Positions 1-8,058 of a stretch of DNA of 64,000 nucleotides are shown here, one piece after another. Source of the DNA: Azospirillum melinis (GTDB lineage: Bacteria; Pseudomonadota; Alphaproteobacteria; Azospirillales; Azospirillaceae); contig NZ_WHOS01000002.1 of NCBI RefSeq assembly GCF_013340935.1, positions 62,001 through 126,000 of the forward strand, written 5' to 3'. Each line of letters begins with the position of its first letter. The stretch's first letter is position 1. The notes beneath the pieces were generated by a model. That model saw nothing but the letters and a program-made list of their open reading frames with translations, made no database searches and was not told the DNA's origin. A program made the translations under genes and the position numbers.

Positions 1-1
1 C

Positions 2-1534
2 AATGAACCTGTCACTCCGGTCCGCATCCAACTACTCGACGGGCAGGGGCAGGACATGGCCGATCCGCAGGGTGCGCTGGCGGAGAACAACCGCGTCCGC
101 CTCGCCCTGCCGCCGGGTCTGTCGAAGGGCCTGTACGTCGCCAGCTATCGCGTCACCTCCGCGGACGGCCATCCCGTCGCAGGTTCATTCACGTTCGGAA
201 TCGGTGTGACGCCGGCACCGACGACCGGCACGCCCCCGGTGGACGATCCGTCCCGGGCTGCCGCCTTCGCCGGGCTGCTGCTGCGGGCGATGCACTATGC
301 CGCCCTGCTGGCGGGGACCGGGGGTGGCCTGTTCCTGGTGCTGGTGACCGGGCGCTGGGCACCGCTCAACGACCGCCTGAAACCCGCGCTGTGCCTGATG
401 CTGCTGGTGGCCGGCCTGTCGGCGGCGGGGCTGGTGGGAGTGACCGGGGCGACTCTGGCCGGCCAGCCGCTGGCCGCCCTGGCGACAGCAGCACCCTGGA
501 GCATCGGGGCGGGGAGCAGCGTCGGCCTCAGCGCCGGCATCGCTCTGCTGGCCCTGCTCTGCTCGGCTTGCGGCTTGACCATCGAGGCCCGCTCTGCGAT
601 GGGACCGGCGCTGCTGGTGGTGGGGGCGTTGCTGGGGGCTGCCTCACTGGCCGCCACCGGCCACGCCGCCACGGCTCCTCCCCGCTGGCTGAGTGCACCG
701 CTTGTCGGCCTGCACGGGCTGATGGCGGCCTTCTGGGTCGGCGCCTTCTGGCCGTTGTCCATGGCACTGCGCCTGGAATCCCCGGCCGAGGCCGCGAGGC
801 TGACGCGCCGCTTCTCGCGCATCGCCATCGGTGCCGTGGCCGCTCTGGCCGGAGCCGGCATGGTTCTGTCCGCGATCCAACTCCAGTCGGTGCAGGCCGT
901 GCTGTCCAGCGGCTATGGTTGGCTATGGCTGGGTAAGATGCTGGCAGTCCTGCTGCTGCTCGCACTGGCAGCGTGGAACCGGCAATTCCTGACTCCTGCC
1001 CTGGACAGGAACGGTGACCGGAGTGGCGACCGCGCCGTCAGGTCCCTGCGGCGGAGCATCGGCCTGGAGATGGCGGCGGCAGGAACCGCCCTACTGCTGA
1101 CGGCGGCCTTCGCCCTGACGCCGCCGCCGCGCGCACTCCATGCAAACGAGGAGAAGCCGCCGGCCGGCTTTTCCGCCGTCACGGTGAAAGGCGGGCTCAT
1201 CGCCCTCATCGACGTCGGCCCGGCCAGTCCTGGGCGCAACGGCGTCCGGCTTCACCTTCAGAACGAGGACGGCAAACCGGTTGCCGCCCGTGAGGTGACG
1301 ATGAATTGGGAGCTTCCTTCGGCGGGTGTGGCTCCGCTGCGGCATGCCCTGACGAGCTTCGGTCCCGGCTTCTTCGGAGCCGACGACACGACGCTGCCGC
1401 TGGCCGGGCAATGGTCGTTGCGCCTTGAGGTGCTGATCGACGATTTCGACAAGCGGGTGTTCCAGACGGAGGTTCCGATCAGGGAAACGCCGGCAAGCAC
1501 GGAGGGGATTCCCACGAGCCCGAACCTTCGCTAG
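2..1534 (+). CDS. CopC-CopD fusion copper resistance/uptake protein (5' partial)
   Basis: The frame is open from the first bases of the window, so the true start lies upstream. The first ~70 visible residues are the end of a CopC-type beta-barrel, recognisable by YRVTSADGHPVAGSF. About eight hydrophobic segments of the CopD/YcnJ type follow (roughly residues 90-375), with histidines in the membrane part (MHYAALLAG, TGHAAT, GLHGLMAAFW) that are candidate copper ligands. The last ~130 residues form a soluble, probably periplasmic tail. Fused CopC-CopD proteins move or sequester copper across the inner membrane in related bacteria; the direction of transport cannot be told here. Its neighbours upstream are not visible. 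Confidence 0.85.
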   Translation, partial: NEPVTPVRIQLLDGQGQDMADPQGALAENNRVRLALPPGLSKGLYVASYRVTSADGHPVAGSFTFGIGVTPAPTTGTPPVDDPSRAAAFAGLLLRAMHYAALLAGTGGGLFLVLVTGRWAPLNDRLKPALCLMLLVAGLSAAGLVGVTGATLAGQPLAALATAAPWSIGAGSSVGLSAGIALLALLCSACGLTIEARSAMGPALLVVGALLGAASLAATGHAATAPPRWLSAPLVGLHGLMAAFWVGAFWPLSMALRLESPAEAARLTRRFSRIAIGAVAALAGAGMVLSAIQLQSVQAVLSSGYGWLWLGKMLAVLLLLALAAWNRQFLTPALDRNGDRSGDRAVRSLRRSIGLEMAAAGTALLLTAAFALTPPPRALHANEEKPPAGFSAVTVKGGLIALIDVGPASPGRNGVRLHLQNEDGKPVAAREVTMNWELPSAGVAPLRHALTSFGPGFFGADDTTLPLAGQWSLRLEVLIDDFDKRVFQTEVPIRETPASTEGIPTSPNLR

Positions 1535-1572
1535 AATCGAGCCCGGTCCCGCCATCCACGGTCTTCGATCCC

Positions 1573-1947
1573 ATGGTCAACAGCGCTGACAACTCCAGCC
1601 CGTCCATCGATCTCCGCTGTGACCATTGCGGCCGGCCACATGGGCAGATGCTTCGTTGCCTGCCCGACGGCCGTTGGCTGTCGCCCGACAACGGGTGGAT
1701 CGACGCCAACGGCGACCAGGCGTCCTGGCCGGATGTCGTCGACTACGCCCGTCTGCGTCACTCGCGTGCCGTTGTCGGTCTCTACCGTCAGTCGGCAGCG
1801 GCAAGGATGGCCGCTGAGGTCAGTCACCGGCTCTGCCGTCGCTGCCACCTCGTGACCGGTCGCGAGGAACATCGACGGGTGGCGCGACTGCGGGCCCTCA
1901 CGCGCTTCGCCCTCGGCGACCTGTTCGACGGCACCTACGCCGTCTGA
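1573..1947 (+). CDS. small zinc-knuckle protein, HNH-nuclease-like but lacking an obvious active site
   Basis: A 124-residue basic protein with two cysteine pairs: RCDHCGRPHG near residue 15 and LCRRCHLVTGREEH near residue 90. The spacing and the CxxCH-x6-H ending resemble phage-type HNH endonucleases, where a DH pair normally precedes the second knuckle. Here that place reads YRQSAAARMAAEVSHR, so the catalytic histidine motif is not evident. It starts 38 bases after the copper gene with no clear ribosome site, so a later start is possible. I infer a structural zinc-binding role, perhaps nucleic-acid binding; the function is not known. Confidence 0.55.
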   Translation: MVNSADNSSPSIDLRCDHCGRPHGQMLRCLPDGRWLSPDNGWIDANGDQASWPDVVDYARLRHSRAVVGLYRQSAAARMAAEVSHRLCRRCHLVTGREEHRRVARLRALTRFALGDLFDGTYAV

Positions 1948-2078
1948 GCGGCGGCCGGACACGCGCAGGCAAGCCCGGCGCATAAATCACTGAAGCCCGG
2001 CATTTCTTGATGCCCTGGAACGACGGCACAGCATTGCGCCGTCGGCGAAAGCGCGCGGAATTGGTGCGGCGCAGCAAC

Positions 2079-2115
2079 GCAAACGTTTGCGCAAACGTTT
2101 CGATGGCGCTAGCTT
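2079..2115 (+). promoter_or_regulatory. LacI/RbsR-type operator and candidate promoter of the ribose operon
   Basis: Positions 2081-2100 form a perfect 20-base palindrome, AAACGTTTGCGCAAACGTTT, made of two overlapping copies of the LacI-family core GCAAACGTTTGC (2079-2090 exact, 2091-2102 two mismatches). It lies 49 bases before rbsD. A weak sigma70-like pair, TTGCGC (2087-2092) and TAGCTT (2110-2115) with a 17-base gap, overlaps it, so a bound repressor would block the -35 region. The obvious ligand is the LacI-family regulator encoded inside the operon at 6100. Confidence 0.7.
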
Positions 2116-2148
2116 CGGCCTGTCCCGCCCAGTTGGAGCCGCTTTGCG

Positions 2149-2568
2149 ATGAAACGGATTGGCCTTCTCAATGCCCCGCTCAGCCATGCGATCGCCTCGC
2201 TTGGCCATACGCAGGCGTTGGTCATCGCCGATGCGGGGCTGCCGATTCCGGCCGGACCGGAGCGGATCGACCTTGCGGTGACGCCGGGCCTGCCGTCCTT
2301 CCTCGAGATCCTCGACGCGGTGGCGGACGAGATGATGGTGGAGCGCGTGGTGATCGCGGGCGAAATGGCTATCGTGAATCCGTCGCTGCGCGCCCAGCTG
2401 TCGGTGCGGCTGGACCGCATGGCCGCGGCGCAGGGCCGGCAGATCGCGGTGGAGGAAGTCCCCCATGAAGAGTTCAAGCGGCTGACCGTGTCCTCCGCCG
2501 CTGTCGTGCGCACGGGCGAGTGCAGCCCCTACGCCAACATCCTTCTCTATTCCGGCGTAACCTTCTGA
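2149..2568 (+). CDS. rbsD: D-ribose pyranase RbsD
   Basis: A 139-residue cytoplasmic protein of the RbsD/FucU mutarotase family, which converts beta-pyranose ribose to the furanose form used by ribokinase. The family features LNAPLSHAIASLGHTQ (with the conserved histidine near residue 20), IADAGLPIP and the C-terminal TGECSPYANILLYSGV are all present, and the length is normal. It opens the ribose operon, 14 bases before rbsA, with GGAG upstream as a modest ribosome site. Confidence 0.95.
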   Translation: MKRIGLLNAPLSHAIASLGHTQALVIADAGLPIPAGPERIDLAVTPGLPSFLEILDAVADEMMVERVVIAGEMAIVNPSLRAQLSVRLDRMAAAQGRQIAVEEVPHEEFKRLTVSSAAVVRTGECSPYANILLYSGVTF

Positions 2569-2582
2569 GCGCAGAGGGCGTG

Positions 2583-4079
2583 ATGGATTCCCGATCCGGA
2601 TTCCTGCTCGACCTCCAGGGGGTCGGCAAAGGCTTTAACGGCGTGACGGTGCTGGACGGGGTGGATTTCCGCCTGCGTGCCGGCGAGGTCATGGCCCTGA
2701 TCGGGGAGAATGGCGCCGGCAAATCGACGCTGATGCGGATCGTCACCGGCATCCTCCAGCCGGACAGCTCCAGCGCGATGATGTTCCGCGGCCAGCCGGT
2801 GCGCTTCACCGCGCCGCGGCAGGCCATCGACGCCGGCATCGCGATGATCCATCAGGAACTGAACCTGCTCCCCCACCTGTCGGTGGCCGACAACATCTGG
2901 CTGGGGCGCGAACCGCGCAACCGGCTGGGCCTGATCGACCGCGGCCGCATGCGGCGCGAAGCAAAGGCCCTGCTGGAGCGGCTGCGCCAGACCATCGATC
3001 CGGACTGTCCGGTCGGAAGCCTCAGCGTCGGGCAGCAGCAGATGGTGGAGATCGCCCGCGCCCTGTCGCTGAACGCCGAACTGATCGTCATGGACGAGCC
3101 GACCGACGCGCTGACCGACGTCGAGACCGCCGTCCTGTTCGAAGTGATCCGCGGCCTGAAGGCCGACGGCAAGGGCATCGTCTACATCTCGCACCGGCTG
3201 GGCGAAATCTTCGCGCTGTGCGACAGCGTCACGGTCCTGCGCGACGGCCACATGGTCCATCGCGGAGCGGTCGCCGATCTCGACGAGGCGGCCCTGATCC
3301 GCCACATGGTGGGCCGCTCGATCACCGACCAGTATCCCTATCTGCCCTGTCCTGCCGGGGCCGAGCGGCTGACGGTGGAGGGATTGAGCGCCGACGGCGT
3401 GAACGATGTCAGCTTCAGTGCCGCCGGTGGCGAGATTCTGGGATTCGCCGGGCTGATGGGCGCCGGGCGGACCGAACTGGGCAAGGCGATCTTCGGCGCC
3501 AGCCGGCTGCGCGCCGGCAGCGTCCGCGTCGATGGCGCCGAGGTGCGGCTGCGCCATCCCCGCGACGGCGTCGCCGCCGGCATCGCCTATGTTCCGGAAG
3601 ACCGCAAGGCAGAGGGGCTGATCCAGGGCCATTCGATCCGCACCAACATGTCGCTGGCGGCGCTCAAGCAGCTCTGCGGCCCCGGCGGTGTCGTCCGCCA
3701 GGCCGACGAGCGGACGGCCGTCGACCGCTTCATGGCCGCCTTCGCCGTCAAGGCGCATGGCATCGGGGCGGAGGTGCGGACGCTGTCCGGCGGCAACCAG
3801 CAGAAGATCTCGCTGGCCAAGGCGCTGATGCTGTCGCCCAAAATCGTGATCCTCGACGAGCCGACGCGCGGCGTCGATGTCGGCGCACGGCGCGAGATCT
3901 ACGGCCTGATCAACGATCTGAAGGCCAAGGGCCTGTGCATCCTGCTGATGTCCTCGGACATGCCGGAGTTGTTGGGCCTGTCGGACCGCATCCTGGTGAT
4001 GGCGGGCGGTCGGATCACCGGCCGCTTCGGCCGGGACGAGGCGACCCAGGAAAAGATCATGGCCTGCGCGATCGGCTGA
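2583..4079 (+). CDS. rbsA: ribose ABC transporter ATP-binding protein RbsA
   Basis: A 498-residue protein with two ABC domains, as in all sugar importers of this class. The first has Walker A GENGAGKSTLM near residue 41, signature LSVGQQQMVEIARAL and Walker B LIVMDEPTDALTD. The second has the usual degenerate Walker A (GAGRTELGKAIFG), signature LSGGNQQKISLAKAL and IVILDEPTRGVD. An in-frame start exists at 2520, but it would overlap rbsD; ATG 2583, just after the rbsD stop, gives the canonical N-terminus. It energises ribose uptake with RbsC and RbsB. Confidence 0.95.
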   Translation: MDSRSGFLLDLQGVGKGFNGVTVLDGVDFRLRAGEVMALIGENGAGKSTLMRIVTGILQPDSSSAMMFRGQPVRFTAPRQAIDAGIAMIHQELNLLPHLSVADNIWLGREPRNRLGLIDRGRMRREAKALLERLRQTIDPDCPVGSLSVGQQQMVEIARALSLNAELIVMDEPTDALTDVETAVLFEVIRGLKADGKGIVYISHRLGEIFALCDSVTVLRDGHMVHRGAVADLDEAALIRHMVGRSITDQYPYLPCPAGAERLTVEGLSADGVNDVSFSAAGGEILGFAGLMGAGRTELGKAIFGASRLRAGSVRVDGAEVRLRHPRDGVAAGIAYVPEDRKAEGLIQGHSIRTNMSLAALKQLCGPGGVVRQADERTAVDRFMAAFAVKAHGIGAEVRTLSGGNQQKISLAKALMLSPKIVILDEPTRGVDVGARREIYGLINDLKAKGLCILLMSSDMPELLGLSDRILVMAGGRITGRFGRDEATQEKIMACAIG

Positions 4080-4100
4080 CGGGCAGGAAGAGAGACGACG

Positions 4101-5042
4101 ATGACCACGCTGAAACGCTTCCTGTCCCGCAACAAGCCGCTGGTCGGCCTGATCGTGCTGATGGCCGCCGTCGCGGTCATGAGCCCCAGCTTCATGACCG
4201 TCGACAATCTGTTGAACATCCTGCGGCAGACCTCGATCAACGCGGTGATCGCGGTGGGCATGACCTACGTCATCCTGTCGGGCGGCATAGACCTGTCGGT
4301 CGGATCGGTGCTGGCCTTCTGCGGCGCCGTCTGCGCCTGGCTGGTGGCCGGCGACCTGTCGATCTGGCTGGCGATCCCGCTCAGCCTGCTGCTGGGCGCC
4401 GGTCTGGGCGCCATCAACGGCGTCGTGATCGGCACCGGCGGCGTGCAGCCCTTCGTCGCCACGCTGGTCGCCATGACGATGCTGCGCGGCGCCACGCTGG
4501 TCTTCACCGACGGCCGGCCGATCACCACCGGGACCGGTGCGGCGGCCGACGCCTTCTGGAGCGTCGGCGGCGGCTATCTGCTCGGCATTCCGGTGCCGGT
4601 GGTCGTGGCGGCAGCGGTCTTCGCCGTCTGCGGCCTTGTCCTGACGCGCACCCGCTTCGGCCGCTACACCTATGCGGTCGGCGGCAACGAGGTGGTGGCG
4701 CGGTTGTCCGGCATCCGCGTTAATCTGGAAAAGACGACGATCTACGCCCTGTCGGGCCTGCTGGCGGCGCTGGCCGGCGTCATTTTGACCGCCCGGCTGG
4801 AAAGCGCGCAGCCGACCGCCGGCGCCGGGTACGAACTGGATGCCATCGCCGCCGTCGTGGTCGGCGGCACCAGCCTGTCCGGCGGCAAGGGCACCCTGTT
4901 CGGCACGCTGGTCGGCGCCCTCATCATCGGCGTGCTGAACAACGCGCTGAACCTGATGGACGTCTCCTCCTATTACCAGATGATCGCCAAGGGCGCGGTC
5001 ATCCTGCTCGCGGTGCTCGCCGACAGCCGCAAGTCGCCGTAA
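4101..5042 (+). CDS. rbsC: ribose ABC transporter permease RbsC
   Basis: A 313-residue integral membrane protein with about eight to ten hydrophobic segments. It carries the sugar-permease signatures MTYVILSGGIDLSVGSVLA, AINGVVIG and AVVVGGTSLSGGKGTLFGT. Length and order are standard for RbsC. It follows rbsA by 21 bases with AGGAAGAGAG as ribosome site and forms the membrane channel of the ribose importer. Confidence 0.95.
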   Translation: MTTLKRFLSRNKPLVGLIVLMAAVAVMSPSFMTVDNLLNILRQTSINAVIAVGMTYVILSGGIDLSVGSVLAFCGAVCAWLVAGDLSIWLAIPLSLLLGAGLGAINGVVIGTGGVQPFVATLVAMTMLRGATLVFTDGRPITTGTGAAADAFWSVGGGYLLGIPVPVVVAAAVFAVCGLVLTRTRFGRYTYAVGGNEVVARLSGIRVNLEKTTIYALSGLLAALAGVILTARLESAQPTAGAGYELDAIAAVVVGGTSLSGGKGTLFGTLVGALIIGVLNNALNLMDVSSYYQMIAKGAVILLAVLADSRKSP

Positions 5043-5127
5043 GGCGACCGCTTCCCCGGATCGGCCCTCTTGGACCTGTTGCTTGCTCCAATCAGACGAA
5101 CAAGAACGATGAGGAAGGAATCCAACC

Positions 5128-6021
5128 ATGCGTAAGCTTCTGACCGCGGCCACCGTCGCCGCCACCGCCCTGCTCGCCTCGGCCAACGCCGCCACCACCG
5201 CTCAGGCGGCCGACACCATCGCCCTGGTCGTCTCGACCCTCAACAACCCGTTCTTCGTCACGCTGAAGAACGGCGCGGAAACCAAGGCCAAGGCGCTGGG
5301 CTACAACCTGCTGGTCCTCGATTCCCAGAACGACCCGGCCAAGGAGCTAGCCAATGTCGAGGATGTGGTGAACAAGAAGGTCAAGCTTCTGCTGGTGAAT
5401 CCGACCGACTCCGACGCCGTCCGCTCGGCCGTCCGTTCGGCCAACCGCGCCAAGATCCCGGTGGTGACGCTCGACCGCTCGGCCAATGGCGGCGAGGTCG
5501 CGTCGCACATCGCGTCGGACAACGTCGCCGGCGGCCGGATGGCCGGCCAGCTGGTGGTCGACATGCTGAAGGGCCAGGGCGCGGTCGTCGAGCTGCAGGG
5601 CCTGCCGGGTGCTTCGGCCGCCCGCGACCGCGGCAAGGGCTTCCACGAGGCGGTGGACAAGGCCAGCGGCCTGAAGGTGGTGGCGAGCCAGCCGGCCGAC
5701 TTCGACCGCACCAAGGCGCTGAACGTCATGGAGAACATCCTTCAGGCCCAGCAGAAGATCGACGTGGTGTTCGCTCACAATGACGAGATGGCGCTGGGTG
5801 CCGCCAAGGCGATCCAGGCGTCGGGCCGCAAGATCCCGGTGGTCGGCTTCGACGGCACCGACGAGGGCGTCGCGGCGGTCAATGCCGGCACCCTGACGGC
5901 GACGGTCGCCCAGCAGGCCGGCCTGATCGGTGAGAAGGGTGTCGAGACCGCCGACAAGGTCCTGAAGGGCGAGAAGGTCCCTGCCTTCACACCGGTTGAG
6001 TTGAAGATGGTGACGAAGTAA
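5128..6021 (+). CDS. rbsB: periplasmic D-ribose-binding protein RbsB
   Basis: A 297-residue type I periplasmic sugar-binding protein. Residues 1-29 are a Sec signal peptide ([11 protein letters not shown]..., cleavage probably near [11 protein letters not shown]). The mature part begins [23 protein letters not shown], closely matching ribose-binding proteins, and continues with [22 protein letters not shown] and [11 protein letters not shown] strong AGGAAGGAA ribosome site precedes it, fitting the high dose of binding protein needed relative to the permease. It delivers ribose to RbsAC. Confidence 0.95.
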   Translation: MRKLLTAATVAATALLASANAATTAQAADTIALVVSTLNNPFFVTLKNGAETKAKALGYNLLVLDSQNDPAKELANVEDVVNKKVKLLLVNPTDSDAVRSAVRSANRAKIPVVTLDRSANGGEVASHIASDNVAGGRMAGQLVVDMLKGQGAVVELQGLPGASAARDRGKGFHEAVDKASGLKVVASQPADFDRTKALNVMENILQAQQKIDVVFAHNDEMALGAAKAIQASGRKIPVVGFDGTDEGVAAVNAGTLTATVAQQAGLIGEKGVETADKVLKGEKVPAFTPVELKMVTK

Positions 6022-6099
6022 AGCACGAGCCCGCCTCTGCCGGTGCGGCCGACGAGGCTGGCGCCGGAGGGGGCGGAACGTGTTGAGGAGAGCGGCGGC

Positions 6100-7116
6100 A
6101 TGGTGACGATCAGGGATGTGGCCCGCGAGGCCGGCGTGTCGATGAGCACCGTCTCCCACGTCATCAACGCCACCCGCTTCGTGGCGCCGGAAACCGAACA
6201 GCTGGTGCGCGCCGCCATCGACCGGCTGGGCTACACGCCGAACGGCATCGCGCGGGCGCTGAAAGGCAACCGCACCCGCACGCTCGGGATGATCGTCACC
6301 GCCAGCTCCAACCCCTTCTTCGCCCATGTGATCCACGGGCTGGAGACGGTCAGTTCCGACCGCGGCTACAGCCTGATCCTGTGCAACACCGACGATGAGC
6401 CGGACAAGCAGCTCCGCGCCTTCGAGGCCCTGCACAACCGGCGGATCGACGGTCTTGCGGTGCTGACCAGCAATGCCGATCCCGGCTTTCTCGACAATGT
6501 GCAGACGCGGGCACCCGACCTGCCGCTCCTGCTGCTCGACACCGATCCGCATCCGGGCGCCTGCACGGTGACCGACGATTCGGTGATGGGCGGACGGCTG
6601 GCGGCACGGCTGCTGGCGGAACGCGGCTTCCGCCGCGTCGCCTGCATCACCGGTCCGGGGCGCCATCCCCGCTCCCGCGCCCGGCTGGCCGGCCTCGTCG
6701 AGGAATTGGGCAAGGCAGGCCTGGCGTTGGAGCCGGGGCTGCTGCGCGAGGCCGACCTGACCATTGCCGGCGGCTACGCGGCAGCGGCATCGCTGCTCGA
6801 CGGGGGGGAGCCGCCGGAGGCGGTCTTCGCCTTCAACGATCTGATGGCGGCCGGCGTGCTGCGCGCCGCGGCCGAACGTGGGTTGGCCGTGCCGGACCGC
6901 CTGTCGGTGCTGGGGTACGACGACATCGAACTGGCCGCCTACCTCACCCCACCCTTGTCCACCATCCGCCAATCAGCGGGCCTGCTGGGCGCCCGCGCGG
7001 CGGAGCTGCTGATCGACCATCTCGAAGACGGCCGGCCCCTGCCCGACCTGTTGACCCTGCCGCCCGACCTCGTGCTCCGCGCCTCGGTCGGCTGGCCCTG
7101 TGCGAGGCTCTCATGA
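6100..7116 (+). CDS. rbsR: LacI-family transcriptional regulator of the ribose operon
   Basis: A 338-residue LacI/GalR regulator. Residues 1-55 form the helix-turn-helix and hinge (VTIRDVAREAGVSMSTVSHVIN), followed by a periplasmic-binding-protein-like effector domain (SSNPFFAHVIHGLE, FAFNDLMAAGVL, VLGYDDIELAAYLTPPLSTIRQ). An upstream in-frame start at 6043 would add 19 non-conserved residues; ATG 6100 sits 9 bases after GAGGAG and begins at the HTH. Its location between rbsB and rbsK and the LacI-type palindrome before rbsD make it the likely ribose-responsive repressor of its own operon. Confidence 0.9.
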   Translation: MVTIRDVAREAGVSMSTVSHVINATRFVAPETEQLVRAAIDRLGYTPNGIARALKGNRTRTLGMIVTASSNPFFAHVIHGLETVSSDRGYSLILCNTDDEPDKQLRAFEALHNRRIDGLAVLTSNADPGFLDNVQTRAPDLPLLLLDTDPHPGACTVTDDSVMGGRLAARLLAERGFRRVACITGPGRHPRSRARLAGLVEELGKAGLALEPGLLREADLTIAGGYAAAASLLDGGEPPEAVFAFNDLMAAGVLRAAAERGLAVPDRLSVLGYDDIELAAYLTPPLSTIRQSAGLLGARAAELLIDHLEDGRPLPDLLTLPPDLVLRASVGWPCARLS

Positions 7117-8039
7117 CGTCAAACCGCCCTATCGTCGTCTTCGGCAGCGTCAACATCGACGTCTGCGCCTATTCCGACCGGCTTCCCCGTCCCGGCGAGA
7201 CCGTGCATGGCACCGGCTATGCCATGGGGCTGGGCGGCAAGGGCGCCAATCAGGCCGCGGCATCCGCCCGGCTGGGCGGATCGGTCGAGATGGTCGGCCG
7301 GACCGGCGGCGATGCCTTCGGCGAGATGGCGCGCAGCCGGCTGGCCGGCTTTGGCGTGCGGACCGACCATCTGTCGACGGATCCGGCCCATCCGACCGGG
7401 ATCGCGGTGATCGGCGTCGAATCCTCCGGCGAGAACTGCATCACCGTGATCGGCGGCGCCAACATGGCGGTGAGCGAACAGGACGTGGCGCAGGCCGCCC
7501 CGCTGTTCGCCGACGCGTCCGTGCTGCTGCTCCAGCTGGAAATCCCGCTCGCCGCCGGTCTGGCTGCGGCAAGCGCGGTGCGCGCCGGCGGCGGCCGCAT
7601 CATCCTGGACCCGGCGCCGGCCCCGCATGGCGGGCTGACCGCCGACATCTTCCGGGCCGTCGACGCCATGACCCCGAACGAGACGGAGACCGAATCCCTG
7701 GTCGGGCTGCGGCCGACGACCGCGGACGAGGCCGCCGCGGCGGCGGAGCGGCTGGCCGAGCGCGGCCTGTCCATCGCCATCGTCAAGATGGGCGCCAAGG
7801 GCGTCTATTTCCGCGGCCCGGAGCGGCAAGGCTTCATCCCGCCCTTCCCGGTGACAGCGGTCGACACGGTCGCGGCCGGCGACTGCTTCAACGGCGGGCT
7901 CGCCTTCGCGCTCGCCCGCGGCGACGATCTGGCTGGCGCGGTGCGCTTCGCCGCCGCCTGCGGGGCGCTCGCCACCACCCGCGCCGGTGCTGCGGACTCG
8001 GCCCCGACGCTGGCGGAGGTGGCGGCGCTGCTGGGGTGA
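7113..8039 (+). CDS. rbsK: ribokinase RbsK
   Basis: A 308-residue PfkB-family kinase that phosphorylates D-ribose to ribose 5-phosphate. The N-terminal GSVNIDVCAYSDRLPRPGET, the GGKGANQAAASARLGG substrate loop and the C-terminal DTVAAGDCFNGGLAFAL with the catalytic Asp are all intact. It overlaps the regulator gene by ATGA, so the two are translationally coupled. It closes the ribose operon; the convergent SulP gene ends 19 bases further on. Confidence 0.95.
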   Translation: MTSNRPIVVFGSVNIDVCAYSDRLPRPGETVHGTGYAMGLGGKGANQAAASARLGGSVEMVGRTGGDAFGEMARSRLAGFGVRTDHLSTDPAHPTGIAVIGVESSGENCITVIGGANMAVSEQDVAQAAPLFADASVLLLQLEIPLAAGLAAASAVRAGGGRIILDPAPAPHGGLTADIFRAVDAMTPNETETESLVGLRPTTADEAAAAAERLAERGLSIAIVKMGAKGVYFRGPERQGFIPPFPVTAVDTVAAGDCFNGGLAFALARGDDLAGAVRFAAACGALATTRAGAADSAPTLAEVAALLG

Positions 8040-8058
8040 TCGGGATCGCCCGGCGCCG

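Noticed and set aside
2547..5198. 883-codon open frame on the minus strand opposite rbsA and rbsC
   Set aside because: It is antisense to well-conserved genes; its composition (Gln/Ala/Asp/His-rich, no domain) is typical of shadow frames in GC-rich DNA.
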